Below, in pieces: positions 55,261 to 63,347 of a stretch of DNA of 64,000 nucleotides (the stretch's first letter is position 1; every line of letters begins with the position of its first letter). The notes beneath the pieces are model-generated. The model did not search any database, had not been told where the DNA came from, and was given only the letters and a program-made list of their open reading frames with translations. The DNA lies in assembly GCF_003020125.1 (NCBI RefSeq), contig NZ_PYFW01000001.1, positions 744,001 through 808,000 on the forward strand. The letters run 5' to 3'. The translations under genes were made by a program, and so were the position numbers. This DNA is from Bradyrhizobium sp. MOS003 (GTDB lineage Bacteria > Pseudomonadota > Alphaproteobacteria > Rhizobiales > Xanthobacteraceae).

Positions 55261-55379
55261 AGTCGTCTTAACCGTTCGCTCATCCTTTTCATCAAAATAG
55301 CGTCGCTCTGGCCGCAGCAATGCTCGCGGCCTGGCGTGTCGCGTGGTGAAATCGAGCTTTCCGGCTCGGAAGTGGTGTG

Positions 55380-55892
55380 ATGCGTAACATTTTGATCATC
55401 GCAGCCGTCTTGATCGGCCTCGGCACCTTCATGGCGCAGATGGCGGACAAGATGAGTTCGGCTTCCGCAACCGCGGTGCCGCGCACCACGCTCGCCGTTG
55501 CGGCCACTGCGCCTGCCGGGGGCCGCAGCGTCGCCATTGCCCGCGATGGCCGCGGTCATTTCCAGACCGAGGGCCGGATCGACGGCCAGCGCATCGGATT
55601 CATGCTCGACACCGGCGCCTCCGTGGTTGCGCTGAATGAGACTTCGGCAGCCCGCTTTGGCCTGCGTCCCTCACGCAGCGATTACAATGCCACCGTTTCT
55701 ACCGCCAATGGCACCATCAAGGCCGCGCGCACCCGCATCGCGATGCTCGAGGTCGGCGGTCTGGTGGTGCGCGACGTCGACGCCATGGTGCTGCCCGACC
55801 AGGCGCTGTCGGAGAACCTGCTCGGCCTCTCCTTCCTCTCCCGCCTGAAGCGCTTCGAATATTCCAACGGCCAGATGGTGCTGGAGCAGTAG
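55380..55892 (+). CDS. TIGR02281-type retropepsin-like aspartic protease
   Basis: A 170-residue, membrane-anchored clan AA protease. The N-terminal hydrophobic stretch (NILIIAAVLIGLGTFMAQMA) acts as an anchor. The core reads HFQTEGRIDGQRIGFMLDTG followed by ASVVALNETSAARFGL, with the catalytic DTGAS, and closes NLLGLSFLSRLKRFEYSNG. These proteins form a homodimer with one Asp from each copy. A GTG at 55377 directly before the ATG is an alternative start. The substrate is unknown. Confidence 0.9.
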   Translation: MRNILIIAAVLIGLGTFMAQMADKMSSASATAVPRTTLAVAATAPAGGRSVAIARDGRGHFQTEGRIDGQRIGFMLDTGASVVALNETSAARFGLRPSRSDYNATVSTANGTIKAARTRIAMLEVGGLVVRDVDAMVLPDQALSENLLGLSFLSRLKRFEYSNGQMVLEQ

Positions 55893-55953
55893 GCCGCTCT
55901 AATTGGCCTGGTAGGGCCTCCCTTAAGGCCAGCTTGGGTGCTATATTCCGCCC

Positions 55954-56250
55954 ATGGACAGCCCCGACGCGATTGCCATCCTGCGACAGTCCGAGCACGC
56001 CCTTCGTGAGCGGGGCGTTTTGCATGCCGCCTTGTTCGGGTCGGTTGCGAGAGGCGACAATCGTTCCGGCAGTGATATCGACATCATGGTCGAGATTGAT
56101 CCAGACGCGCGGATCACTGTCTTCGACTACGTTGAGCTCAAGGAATACATTTCCAATCTCTTCGATGGCCCGGTTGACGTCGTCAATCGCGACGGCCTGA
56201 AATCATACGTCGTTCCTGCCGCGACGGCCGATGCTGTCTATGCCTTCTGA
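55954..56250 (+). CDS. MNT-domain nucleotidyltransferase antitoxin
   Basis: A 98-residue minimal nucleotidyltransferase. The active site is complete: HAALFGSVARGDNRSGSDID followed by IMVEID. In MNT-HEPN modules such a protein neutralises its HEPN RNase partner by AMPylating a Tyr. The family C-terminus (VPAATADAVYAF) is intact. It overlaps the start of a HEPN gene by eleven bases, but that gene is deleted internally, leaving an orphan antitoxin. Confidence 0.88.
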   Translation: MDSPDAIAILRQSEHALRERGVLHAALFGSVARGDNRSGSDIDIMVEIDPDARITVFDYVELKEYISNLFDGPVDVVNRDGLKSYVVPAATADAVYAF

Positions 56251-56496
56251 TCGCATCAGGCGGTCTATGCTGTAACGCGGTGTCTAGAGATCATTTCAGA
56301 AGCCTCTCGCCGTCTGCCGGAGGCGCTGAAAGCCAGGCACCCAGCGATCGCATGGAGGCAGATGGCGGCGGCGGGCAATGTCTATCGCCACAACTATGAA
56401 GATGTTGCAGCCCATCTTGTGTGGGAAACCGTTCAGCAGGCTCTGCCAGCTCTCAAGGCAATCGTCGAAGAGGAGATCGCACGGCTGCAGAGTTAG
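56240..56496 (+). pseudogene. HEPN-domain toxin gene with internal deletion
   Basis: The start MPSDRIRRSM at 56240 is that of a HEPN (DUF86) toxin, but it stops after eleven codons. In another frame the C-terminal two thirds continue: YAVTRCLEIISEASRRLPEA, LKARHPAIAWRQMAAAG, NVYRHNYEDVAAHLVWETVQ and QALPALKAIVEEEIARLQS then TAG. About 30-40 codons (helices 1-2) and the frame are lost. The RNase motif R-N-x-x-x-H-x-Y reads G-N-V-Y-R-H-N-Y, so even the remaining active site is off consensus. The whole is 257 bases against about 350 expected. Confidence 0.83.
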
Positions 56497-56651
56497 CCCC
56501 ATTCCGGTCATGCATTTGGTATCGCCCTCCCGGTAACGTTTCTTCGTTACCAAACTGCCGCAATTATCGGCCATAAGCCTGCATTCCCGCCTTCCGCTGC
56601 GGCCCGGCATTCGCTAAGGCTGCCTCTGCCCCCTTTGACGAGATCGTCTCA

Positions 56652-58151
56652 ATGTTCCCGAAGCCGAAATCCGTATTGTTGCCCAACACCTACGCCTTCG
56701 AATCCGAGCCGATGGTGAAGCCGACGGGCTTTCGTGAATACGACGCGCGCTGGTTGTTCCAGAAGGAAATCAACCTGATGGGTGTGCAGGCGCTCGGCAT
56801 GGGGCTGGGCGCGCTGATCGCCGAACTCGGCGTCAGCCAGGAGATCGTCACCGGGCACGACTTCCGCGGCTACTCGGCCTCGATCAAATACGCGCTGATC
56901 TCCGGTCTGATGGCGGCGGGTTGCAAGGTGCACGACATCGGCCTCGCGGTGACGCCGATGGCCTATTTCGCGCAGTTCGATCTCGACGTGCCCTGCTGCG
57001 CGATGGTGACCGCCTCGCACAACGACAATGGCTGGACCGGCGTCAAGATGGGCGCCAACCGTCCGCTGACCTTCGGACCCGAGGAGATGACGCGGCTGAA
57101 GGAAATCGTGCTCAATGCCGATTTCAAGAACAAGGCGGGCGGCTCCTATCAGTTCCACGAGAATTATCCGGCGCGCTACATCGCCGACCTCACCAATCGT
57201 CCGAAGCTGAAGCGCAAGCTCAAGGTCGTCGCGGCTTGCGGCAACGGCACCGCCGGCGCGTTCGCGCCGCAGGTGCTGGAGGCGATCGGCTGCGAGGTGA
57301 TTCCGCTCGACACCGAGCTCGACCATACCTTTCCGAAATACAATCCGAACCCCGAAGACATGGAGATGCTGCACGCGATCCGCGACGCGGTGCTGCAGCA
57401 CAAGGCCGATGTCGGCCTCGGCTTCGACGGCGACGGCGACCGCTGCGGCGTCGTCGACGACACCGGCGAGGAGATCTTTGCCGACAAGGTCGGCGTGATG
57501 CTGGCGCGCGACATGTCGGCGATCCACAAGGAGGCGCATTTCATCGTCGACGTGAAGTCGACCGGCCTGTTCGTCACCGACCCGGTGCTGCAGAAGCAAG
57601 GCGCCAAGACCGACTATTGGAAGACCGGCCATTCCTACATGAAGCGCCGCACCAACGAGACCGGCGCGCTCGCGGGCTTCGAGAAGTCCGGCCATTTCTT
57701 CTTCAACAAGCCGTATGGACGCGGCTATGACGACGGCCTGGTTTCGGCGCTCGCGATCTGCGACATGCTCGACCGCGCGCCGGGCAAGTCGATGGCGGAT
57801 CTGAAGAATGCGCTGCCGAAGACATGGTCGTCGCCGACGATGTCGCCGCATTGCGCCGACGAGACCAAATACGGCGTCATCGACCAGGTGGTGAAGCATT
57901 TCGAGGGCTTGCAGGCGAAGGGCACGAAGATCGGCGGCCAGGCGATCCGCGATCTCGTCACCGTCAACGGCGTGCGCGTCACCGTCGAGGACGGCAGCTG
58001 GGGCCTGGTGCGGGCCTCCTCCAACAAGCCCGAGCTCGTCGTGGTGGTCGAGAGCCCGGTCTCCGAGCAGCGCATGCACGACATGTTCGAGATGGTGAAC
58101 AGCGTGCTGCGCACGCATCCCGAAGTCGGCGAGTACAATCAGACGATCTGA
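56652..58151 (+). CDS. Phosphomannomutase/phosphoglucomutase
   Basis: A 499-residue alpha-D-phosphohexomutase, ManB/AlgC type, linking hexose-6-phosphate and hexose-1-phosphate for polysaccharide precursors. The phosphoserine loop is VTASHNDNGWTG, the metal loop DVGLGFDGDGDRCGVVDD, the sugar loop GEEIFADKVG and GALAGFEKSGHFFFNKP, and the phosphate-binding region VRASSNKPELVVVVE. It fits with ugd and the acyltransferase in surface sugar metabolism, though they are not adjacent. Confidence 0.92.
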   Translation: MFPKPKSVLLPNTYAFESEPMVKPTGFREYDARWLFQKEINLMGVQALGMGLGALIAELGVSQEIVTGHDFRGYSASIKYALISGLMAAGCKVHDIGLAVTPMAYFAQFDLDVPCCAMVTASHNDNGWTGVKMGANRPLTFGPEEMTRLKEIVLNADFKNKAGGSYQFHENYPARYIADLTNRPKLKRKLKVVAACGNGTAGAFAPQVLEAIGCEVIPLDTELDHTFPKYNPNPEDMEMLHAIRDAVLQHKADVGLGFDGDGDRCGVVDDTGEEIFADKVGVMLARDMSAIHKEAHFIVDVKSTGLFVTDPVLQKQGAKTDYWKTGHSYMKRRTNETGALAGFEKSGHFFFNKPYGRGYDDGLVSALAICDMLDRAPGKSMADLKNALPKTWSSPTMSPHCADETKYGVIDQVVKHFEGLQAKGTKIGGQAIRDLVTVNGVRVTVEDGSWGLVRASSNKPELVVVVESPVSEQRMHDMFEMVNSVLRTHPEVGEYNQTI

Positions 58152-58174
58152 TTGATCTCGTTTCGCGGCCATCC

Positions 58175-58207
58175 TTCGAGACGCCCGCCAGCGGCGGGCG
58201 TCTCGAA
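58175..58207. terminator. Bidirectional hairpin between phosphomannomutase and chemoreceptor genes
   Basis: TTCGAGACGCCCGC (58175-58188) and GCGGGCGTCTCGAA (58194-58207) form a perfect 14-bp stem with a five-base loop. It sits between two convergent genes. It lacks a T run, so termination may need other factors. Confidence 0.75.
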
Positions 58208-58238
58208 CCATGCAGGCCCGGCTCGTGCAGCAGCGATC

Positions 58239-59708
58239 TTACGCCGTCCGCAGCGAGCCCAGGAAGCCGTCGACCTCCGCCTTGAGACGCTCGGACTGCG
58301 ATGACAGTCCGGCGGCGGCCTGGTGCATCCTCGAGGCGGCCACGCCTGCCTGCTCGGAAGCTTTGCTGACGCCGACGATGTTGTTGTTCACCTTACGCGT
58401 GCCGGTGGCGGCCTGCTGCAGGCTCCCCGCGATCTCGCGCGTCGCCAGGCCCTGCTGGTCAACCGCAGAGGAGATCTGGCCGGAGATCTGATCAATCTCC
58501 GCGATGGTTGCGCCGATCGCCTGGATCGCATTGACGGCATGGCTGGTTGCGCTCTGGATGCTCTGTACTTGCGCCGAGATCTCCTCTGTGGCTTTCGCGG
58601 TCTGGTTCGCCAACGCCTTCACTTCGCTCGCGACGACGGCAAAGCCCTTGCCATGCTCGCCGGCACGGGCAGCCTCAATGGTGGCATTCAGCGCCAGCAG
58701 ATTGGTCTGGCTGGCAATGGTCTGGATCAGCGTGACGACTTCGCCGATCTTCTGCGTGCCGCTTGCGAGGCCCTCGACCACCTCGTTGGTGCGGCGGGCT
58801 TCGCTCGCGGCCTTGGCCGCAATCTCGGCCGAGCGGGAAACCTGCTGGGTGATGCTGCTGACCGACGCGGTGAGCTCTTCGGTCGCAGCCGCAACCGTCT
58901 CGACATTGCTGGAGGCCTGGTTCGATGCCAGGGCCGCGGCGGCGGTCTGGCGCGCGGTCTCCGCGCTGTTGTTGCTCATCGCCGATGACAATTGTTGCAC
59001 TTCGCCGGCGGCGACCGCCACCGCCTGTACGATGCCGCCGATGCTGCGCTCGAAATTGCCGGCGAGCAGCTGCTTGGCTGCCTCTCGTTCCTCCTTGGCG
59101 CGCTGCTCGATGTCGTGGCGCTCGCTGTTGGCCCGCGCCTCCGCGGCCATCGCGGCCTGAGCCTCGGCCGTCTTGACGGCGGTGGTCTCGAACAGTTCCT
59201 GGAGCTTGAACGCGAGAGCGACGAGCACGCCGGCTTCGATCAGCAGGATCACGGCATGCAGCACGACGCGGCCGAAATCGGAGCCGCCCGGATAGATTGC
59301 CGCGGGCAGCAGGAAGTTCAACGCGATATGATGCAGCGCGACCGCGACCGTCGCGGCGACGATCGGCCGGTAGTCGCAATAGGCGACGATGCAGGCCAGC
59401 GCCGCGAAGAAGTACATGTGCATATCGATCTGCCAGGCGTGTCCTTCAAATTGATAGGTGAACATCGACACGCCGCTCATCAGCGCGACGGCGAACACGA
59501 GGCGCGTGGAGAGACCGTTGCCCGACAGGCGCCAGGACATAGTTGCGGCGAGGGCGAAGGCCGCCATGAAGAGTGCGGGGACGAGCCAAGCCTTCCCTAG
59601 CGTGACTCCGATGATCACGCTAATTGGCACGTGCACCCAGAGCACCGTGGCAAGGACCCTGCTCGTTGTCTGACGAAGCGATTCCAGTCCGTCGTTCTCG
59701 ATAGTCAT
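58239..59708 (-). CDS. Methyl-accepting chemotaxis protein with multi-helix membrane sensor
   Basis: A 489-residue chemoreceptor. In place of the common periplasmic ligand domain and HAMP it has about six membrane helices in residues 20-170, with polar motifs WQIDMHMYFFAALACIV and ALHHIALNFLLP inside. A coiled segment then leads to the signalling domain, whose tip reads LNATIEAARAGEHGKGFAVV followed by ASEVKALANQTAKA. The His-rich, membrane-set sensor suggests redox, haem or energy sensing. The ATG at 59708 has GGGGGACG upstream. A small membrane protein gene precedes it by 14 bases. Confidence 0.9.
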   Translation of the reverse strand: MTIENDGLESLRQTTSRVLATVLWVHVPISVIIGVTLGKAWLVPALFMAAFALAATMSWRLSGNGLSTRLVFAVALMSGVSMFTYQFEGHAWQIDMHMYFFAALACIVAYCDYRPIVAATVAVALHHIALNFLLPAAIYPGGSDFGRVVLHAVILLIEAGVLVALAFKLQELFETTAVKTAEAQAAMAAEARANSERHDIEQRAKEEREAAKQLLAGNFERSIGGIVQAVAVAAGEVQQLSSAMSNNSAETARQTAAAALASNQASSNVETVAAATEELTASVSSITQQVSRSAEIAAKAASEARRTNEVVEGLASGTQKIGEVVTLIQTIASQTNLLALNATIEAARAGEHGKGFAVVASEVKALANQTAKATEEISAQVQSIQSATSHAVNAIQAIGATIAEIDQISGQISSAVDQQGLATREIAGSLQQAATGTRKVNNNIVGVSKASEQAGVAASRMHQAAAGLSSQSERLKAEVDGFLGSLRTA

Positions 59709-59722
59709 TTCGTCCCCCGGAG

Positions 59723-60055
59723 CTATCTGCCAAAACATGCTGAAACCGCTTGCGCGTCCATCACGAGCCATGCGCCCGCCTCGTGCAGGCGAGCCAGCCC
59801 GTCATGGTCATCCGGGCGGACGACGAGGAGGGTGGGAAGGGCTGTTGCCCTGACGATCGCCGCTTGCGCCGATGCCGCAGCCTGAAACGCCTGTTGCGTG
59901 CTCCACCACGGCGGAAACGCAACCGCGACGACTGTCGCGCCCGGACGAACCTGTAAGGTGAGGATTGCGAGCGCGATCCATCCTGCGACCAGCAACGCTA
60001 TCGCATTCACCCAGGCAGGCCATTGCCGGGGCGGATCTGTCGTTCTCCCCTCCAT
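59723..60055 (-). CDS. Hypothetical membrane protein upstream of the chemoreceptor
   Basis: A 110-residue protein, not recognised. One membrane helix (NAIALLVAGWIALAILTLQV) is followed by a small soluble domain with VVAVAFPPWWSTQQAFQAAA, TLLVVRPDDHDGLARLHEAG and AWLVMDAQAVSACF, which may fold on the periplasmic side. It ends 14 bases before the chemoreceptor start on the same strand, so it is probably co-transcribed with it and may be an accessory sensor. The start at 60055 is preferred to 60079. Confidence 0.62.
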   Translation of the reverse strand: MEGRTTDPPRQWPAWVNAIALLVAGWIALAILTLQVRPGATVVAVAFPPWWSTQQAFQAAASAQAAIVRATALPTLLVVRPDDHDGLARLHEAGAWLVMDAQAVSACFGR

Positions 60056-60185
60056 GCCGGAACGATAGGCGGGTGCCACTAATTCCCGGTTAATGCCTGC
60101 TTACCAAGCTGGCGTGCCGAGACGTGCGGAGGCGGCGGCAATCCGCCGCTGATAGCCTTGATCCCGTTCAATCCAACGGTGGCGC

Positions 60186-60695
60186 TCAGGCCGCCACCAC
60201 CGCCGGGATCGGCAGCGTGGTCACGGACTTGATCTTCTCCATCGCAAAGCGCGAGGTGACGTTCTTCAGCGGCACGGCGCTGATCAGCTTCTTGTAGAAC
60301 ACGTCATAGGCCTGCATGTCGGCGACCACGACGCGCAGCATGTAATCGACATCGCCGGCCATGCGATAGAACTCCATCACCTCGGGCATGGCGCTGACGG
60401 CTTCGGCGAATTTCTTCAGCCAGGCGTCGGAATGATCGGAGCTTTCCACCGAGACGAACACGGAGATGCCGAGCCCGATCTTGTTCTGGTCGACCAGGGC
60501 CACCCGCTTGATGATCACGCCGTCGGCCTCCAGCCGCTGGATGCGCTTCCAGCAGGGGGTTGAGGACAGGCCGACGCGGTCGCCGATCTCGGCGACGGAC
60601 AGGGAGGCATCCTCCTGGAGCACCATCAGGATCTTGCGGTCGATGGCGTCGAGGCGGCGGCTGGTCTCGGGGATCTGGACGGTGACGTCGGTCAT
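60186..60695 (-). CDS. Lrp/AsnC family transcriptional regulator
   Basis: A 169-residue feast/famine regulator. The N-terminal winged helix-turn-helix reads LDAIDRKILMVLQEDASLSV, AEIGDRVGLSSTPCWKRIQR, and the C-terminal RAM domain FVSVESSDHSDAWLKKFAEA then VMEFYRMAGDVDYMLRVVV. Such proteins form octamers and respond to amino acids. The ATG at 60695 fits the family. It is a single gene; its targets are not obvious from its neighbours. Confidence 0.93.
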   Translation of the reverse strand: MTDVTVQIPETSRRLDAIDRKILMVLQEDASLSVAEIGDRVGLSSTPCWKRIQRLEADGVIIKRVALVDQNKIGLGISVFVSVESSDHSDAWLKKFAEAVSAMPEVMEFYRMAGDVDYMLRVVVADMQAYDVFYKKLISAVPLKNVTSRFAMEKIKSVTTLPIPAVVAA

Positions 60696-60792
60696 TTGAA
60701 GAACTTTGTTCCAATTCAGGGGCTGATTTCCCTGATATAGAGAAAATCTTTCCCCAGCAAGCCCATAATCGCGGGTCGTCCGTGGAACTGCT

Positions 60793-61716
60793 CTACGACC
60801 TTCCGCGCAAAAACTCTTCAACTTCAATGCGTTGCGGCGCAGCCATGCCGCCGCCATGGCGGGTGCATTTCAGTGCCGCGGCGGCCGCGGCGAATCGCAG
60901 CGCCCGCCGCACGTCACCGCCCTCAACGAGGCCGAGTGCGAAGGCGCCATGAAAGACGTCGCCGGCGCCGAGCGTATCGACCGCCTGGACCGGGAAGGCC
61001 GGGGTCTCCTCCAACTCGCCTGCTTCGTTCAGCCAGATCGTACCGAGCGGACCGCGGGTCGCGGCAAGGAAGGCGGGCGTCAGCGCGGCCAGGCGTTGCA
61101 ACGCCATGCCGTCGTCGGCGACGCCGGCGGTCTCCTGCACCTGCTCGCTCGCGAACAGCAGATGCGAGGCGGCGGTCAGCAGGCCGTCCTGCAACGACAT
61201 CGCGCGATCGACACCGACGATGACGGCAATGCCGCGTCGCCGAGCCTCGGCGCAGAGGTCGCTGCAGAACGCGCCGCAGCGGCTTTCGACGAGCACGGCG
61301 CGACAATCGGCCAGTAATTCGTCGGCCTTGGGCATCTGCACGCTCCACAGGCCGGGATCGCGATAGATCGTAAGCGTCCGTTCGCCCGAGGGCTCGATCA
61401 TGATCGCTGAAACCGGCGTGGTCGCATCAGGCATGCGCACGATGTGGCTGGTGTTGATGCCCTCCTGCGCCATCTGCGCGAGGATGAAGCCGCTCGATGT
61501 CTCCCGCGCATCGCCCATGGGGCCAGCGAACGAGACGCGGCCGCCGAGCCGCGCAATGGCGATCGCGGCATTGAGCGCGTTGCCGCCGCAGATCTCGGCG
61601 AGATGGTTGGCGTTCGCCTTGCTGCCGCGCGCCGGCACGGCCTCGACCCGAAAGGTGAGGTCGCGCACGGGAATGCCGATGCAGAGGATGCGCGGCGCGA
61701 TCCCGGATGCGGCCAT
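60793..61716 (-). CDS. PfkB family sugar kinase
   Basis: A 307-residue ribokinase-fold kinase. The sugar-binding GGNALNAAIAIARLGGRVSF is near residue 45, and the ATP/catalytic signature AVDTLGAGDVFHGAFALGL near residue 250. Between them is GIAVIVGVDRAMS. The substrate is unknown; ribose, fructose or a nucleoside sugar are possible. It is the last gene of an apparent HIT-NudC-PfkB operon, starting six bases after the nudC stop. Confidence 0.9.
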   Translation of the reverse strand: MAASGIAPRILCIGIPVRDLTFRVEAVPARGSKANANHLAEICGGNALNAAIAIARLGGRVSFAGPMGDARETSSGFILAQMAQEGINTSHIVRMPDATTPVSAIMIEPSGERTLTIYRDPGLWSVQMPKADELLADCRAVLVESRCGAFCSDLCAEARRRGIAVIVGVDRAMSLQDGLLTAASHLLFASEQVQETAGVADDGMALQRLAALTPAFLAATRGPLGTIWLNEAGELEETPAFPVQAVDTLGAGDVFHGAFALGLVEGGDVRRALRFAAAAAALKCTRHGGGMAAPQRIEVEEFLRGRS

Positions 61717-61722
61717 CGGCGG

Positions 61723-62661
61723 TCAGCTCTTGTCGTGCACCCAGCGGCCGAGCAAATGATGGGCAATGGCGAAGGGATGAGGGCCTGCGAGCCCGTCCGG
61801 ATGCGTCCGCGTCAGCATCAGGGTTGCCTCCTCGCGCGTGAACCAGCGCGCATCCTCCAGTTCCGAGTGATCGACGACGATGTCCTCGCTCACGGCCCGC
61901 GCGCTGCAGCCGATCATCAGCGAGGACGGATAGGGCCAGGGCTGCGTCATGTAATACTGCACGTCGGTGCAGCGAATGCCCGATTCTTCCAGGATCTCGC
62001 GGCGGACCGCATCCTCGATGGTCTCGGCGGCCTCGACGAAGCCGGCGAGGCATGAATACATCCCTGCAGGAAACTGCTTCTGGCGGCCGAGCAGGCACTT
62101 GTCGCCGGAGGCGACGTGCATGATCACGACCGGGTCAGTCCGCGGAAAATGCTCGGCCTTGCAGGAAGGACACTCGCGCTTCCAGCCGCCTTCCTTCATC
62201 GCGCTGCGCGTGCCGCAATTGGCGCAATAACCGTGGCGCTGGTGCCAGCCGACCATCGACTTCGCCATCGCGATCGCCGACAGCTCCCGGGGCGGGATCG
62301 CGCCCTGCATCGCCATGCCGCGCAGCTCGGTCACGGTGTAGTCCGCGCGGCCCACCAGCTTCTCGGCGGCGGCCTGCGACAGGCCCATGCCGAACACCGC
62401 GGCGCCGTCGCGCAAGCCCAGGAATATCGTGCCGGGATTGGCGCCGCACTTCAGAGCCTCGTCGATCGAGAGCAGCGCACGAATCTTGTCGCCGTCGCGC
62501 TTCACCAGCAGCGAGTCGCGATAAACGACATAGGCGCGCGAGGTCGGCTTCTGCTCCATCGCGAACAGCTTCTCGTCGTCGCGCCGCAGATGCGCGGCGC
62601 GATCGAGGATGTTGGTGACGAAGGCCGGTTGTCCCAGCGGAAACGAGTCGAATGCTGACAT
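61723..62661 (-). CDS. nudC: NAD(+) diphosphatase / RNA-decapping NudC
   Basis: A 312-residue Nudix hydrolase that splits NADH to NMNH and AMP and can remove NAD caps from RNA. The N-terminal domain is followed by a zinc ribbon GYCANCGTRSAMKEGG, CPSCKAEHFPRTDP, then the Nudix box GFVEAAETIEDAVRREILEE SG-type segment starting at about residue 205, ending with the NudC signature TQPWPYPSSLMIG. It lies between a HIT protein (10 bp upstream) and a PfkB kinase (6 bp downstream), a likely operon. Confidence 0.93.
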   Translation of the reverse strand: MSAFDSFPLGQPAFVTNILDRAAHLRRDDEKLFAMEQKPTSRAYVVYRDSLLVKRDGDKIRALLSIDEALKCGANPGTIFLGLRDGAAVFGMGLSQAAAEKLVGRADYTVTELRGMAMQGAIPPRELSAIAMAKSMVGWHQRHGYCANCGTRSAMKEGGWKRECPSCKAEHFPRTDPVVIMHVASGDKCLLGRQKQFPAGMYSCLAGFVEAAETIEDAVRREILEESGIRCTDVQYYMTQPWPYPSSLMIGCSARAVSEDIVVDHSELEDARWFTREEATLMLTRTHPDGLAGPHPFAIAHHLLGRWVHDKS

Positions 62662-62671
62662 TATCGTTCTT

Positions 62672-63091
62672 TCAACCCAACCAGATCTTGCGGCGAAGCG
62701 CGCTGATGAAATTCTGAACCTCCGCGGCGTCGTGCGCCAAGGGCTGCATCACGCCCCAGACCGGCCGAGGCCAGGCGGCGTCGCTGGTGCGGCGGGCGAT
62801 GATGTGGACGTGAAGCTGCGGCACGAGGTTGCCGAGCGCCGCGACATTGAGCTTGTCGCATCGGGTGATCTCCTTCAGCGCGCGCGAGACGCGGGAGATC
62901 TCCGTCATCAGCTGCGCCTGCTGCACCTCGTCGAGATCGATGATCTCGACGGCGTCAGTGCGCCGCGGCACCAGCAGCAGCCAGGGATAATGCGCGTCCT
63001 TGATGACCAGCACCTTCGACAGCGGCAGATCGCCGATATCGATGGTGTCCTCTTTCAGGCGGGAGTGCAGCGACCAGGCGGGATCAGACAT
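62672..63091 (-). CDS. HIT family protein
   Basis: A 139-residue histidine-triad protein, a nucleotide hydrolase or transferase. Motifs are VLVIKDAHYPWLLLVPRR and the triad region NLVPQLHVHIIARRTSD; the third histidine of the HxHxH pattern is Ile, as in some Rhizobiales members that read HVHVI. It likely cleaves dinucleotide or nucleoside phosphoramidate bonds. It is the first gene of the HIT-NudC-PfkB run. Confidence 0.9.
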   Translation of the reverse strand: MSDPAWSLHSRLKEDTIDIGDLPLSKVLVIKDAHYPWLLLVPRRTDAVEIIDLDEVQQAQLMTEISRVSRALKEITRCDKLNVAALGNLVPQLHVHIIARRTSDAAWPRPVWGVMQPLAHDAAEVQNFISALRRKIWLG

Positions 63092-63195
63092 ATGCGTTTC
63101 CGGAGTGCCCGGTGGGTTCGGGCTTTATTGGCCGGACCATACGATACCGATTCCCTGAGGGGAAGGATCGGGGCCGCGGGGGCGGCATGCTCCGC

Positions 63196-63343
63196 TGTCG
63201 TCCCGGGGCGCGCAAAACGCGAACCCGGGACCCATCTCCACGGGGAGAAGTTACTGCCCGAGCCGGCAGCTCCGAGTCTCCGCCAAACTCAATCGTGTTA
63301 CTATGGATTCCGGGCTCGCGCTACGCGCGCCCCGGAATGACGG
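63196..63343. repeat. Palindromic repeat (family B)
   Basis: GTCGTCCCGGGGCGCGCAAA and GCGAACCCGGGACCCA on the left; TGGATTCCGGGCTCGCGC and GCGCGCCCCGGAATGACG on the right. It is the same family as 49901-50047. Confidence 0.86.
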
Positions 63344-63347
63344 GAGT

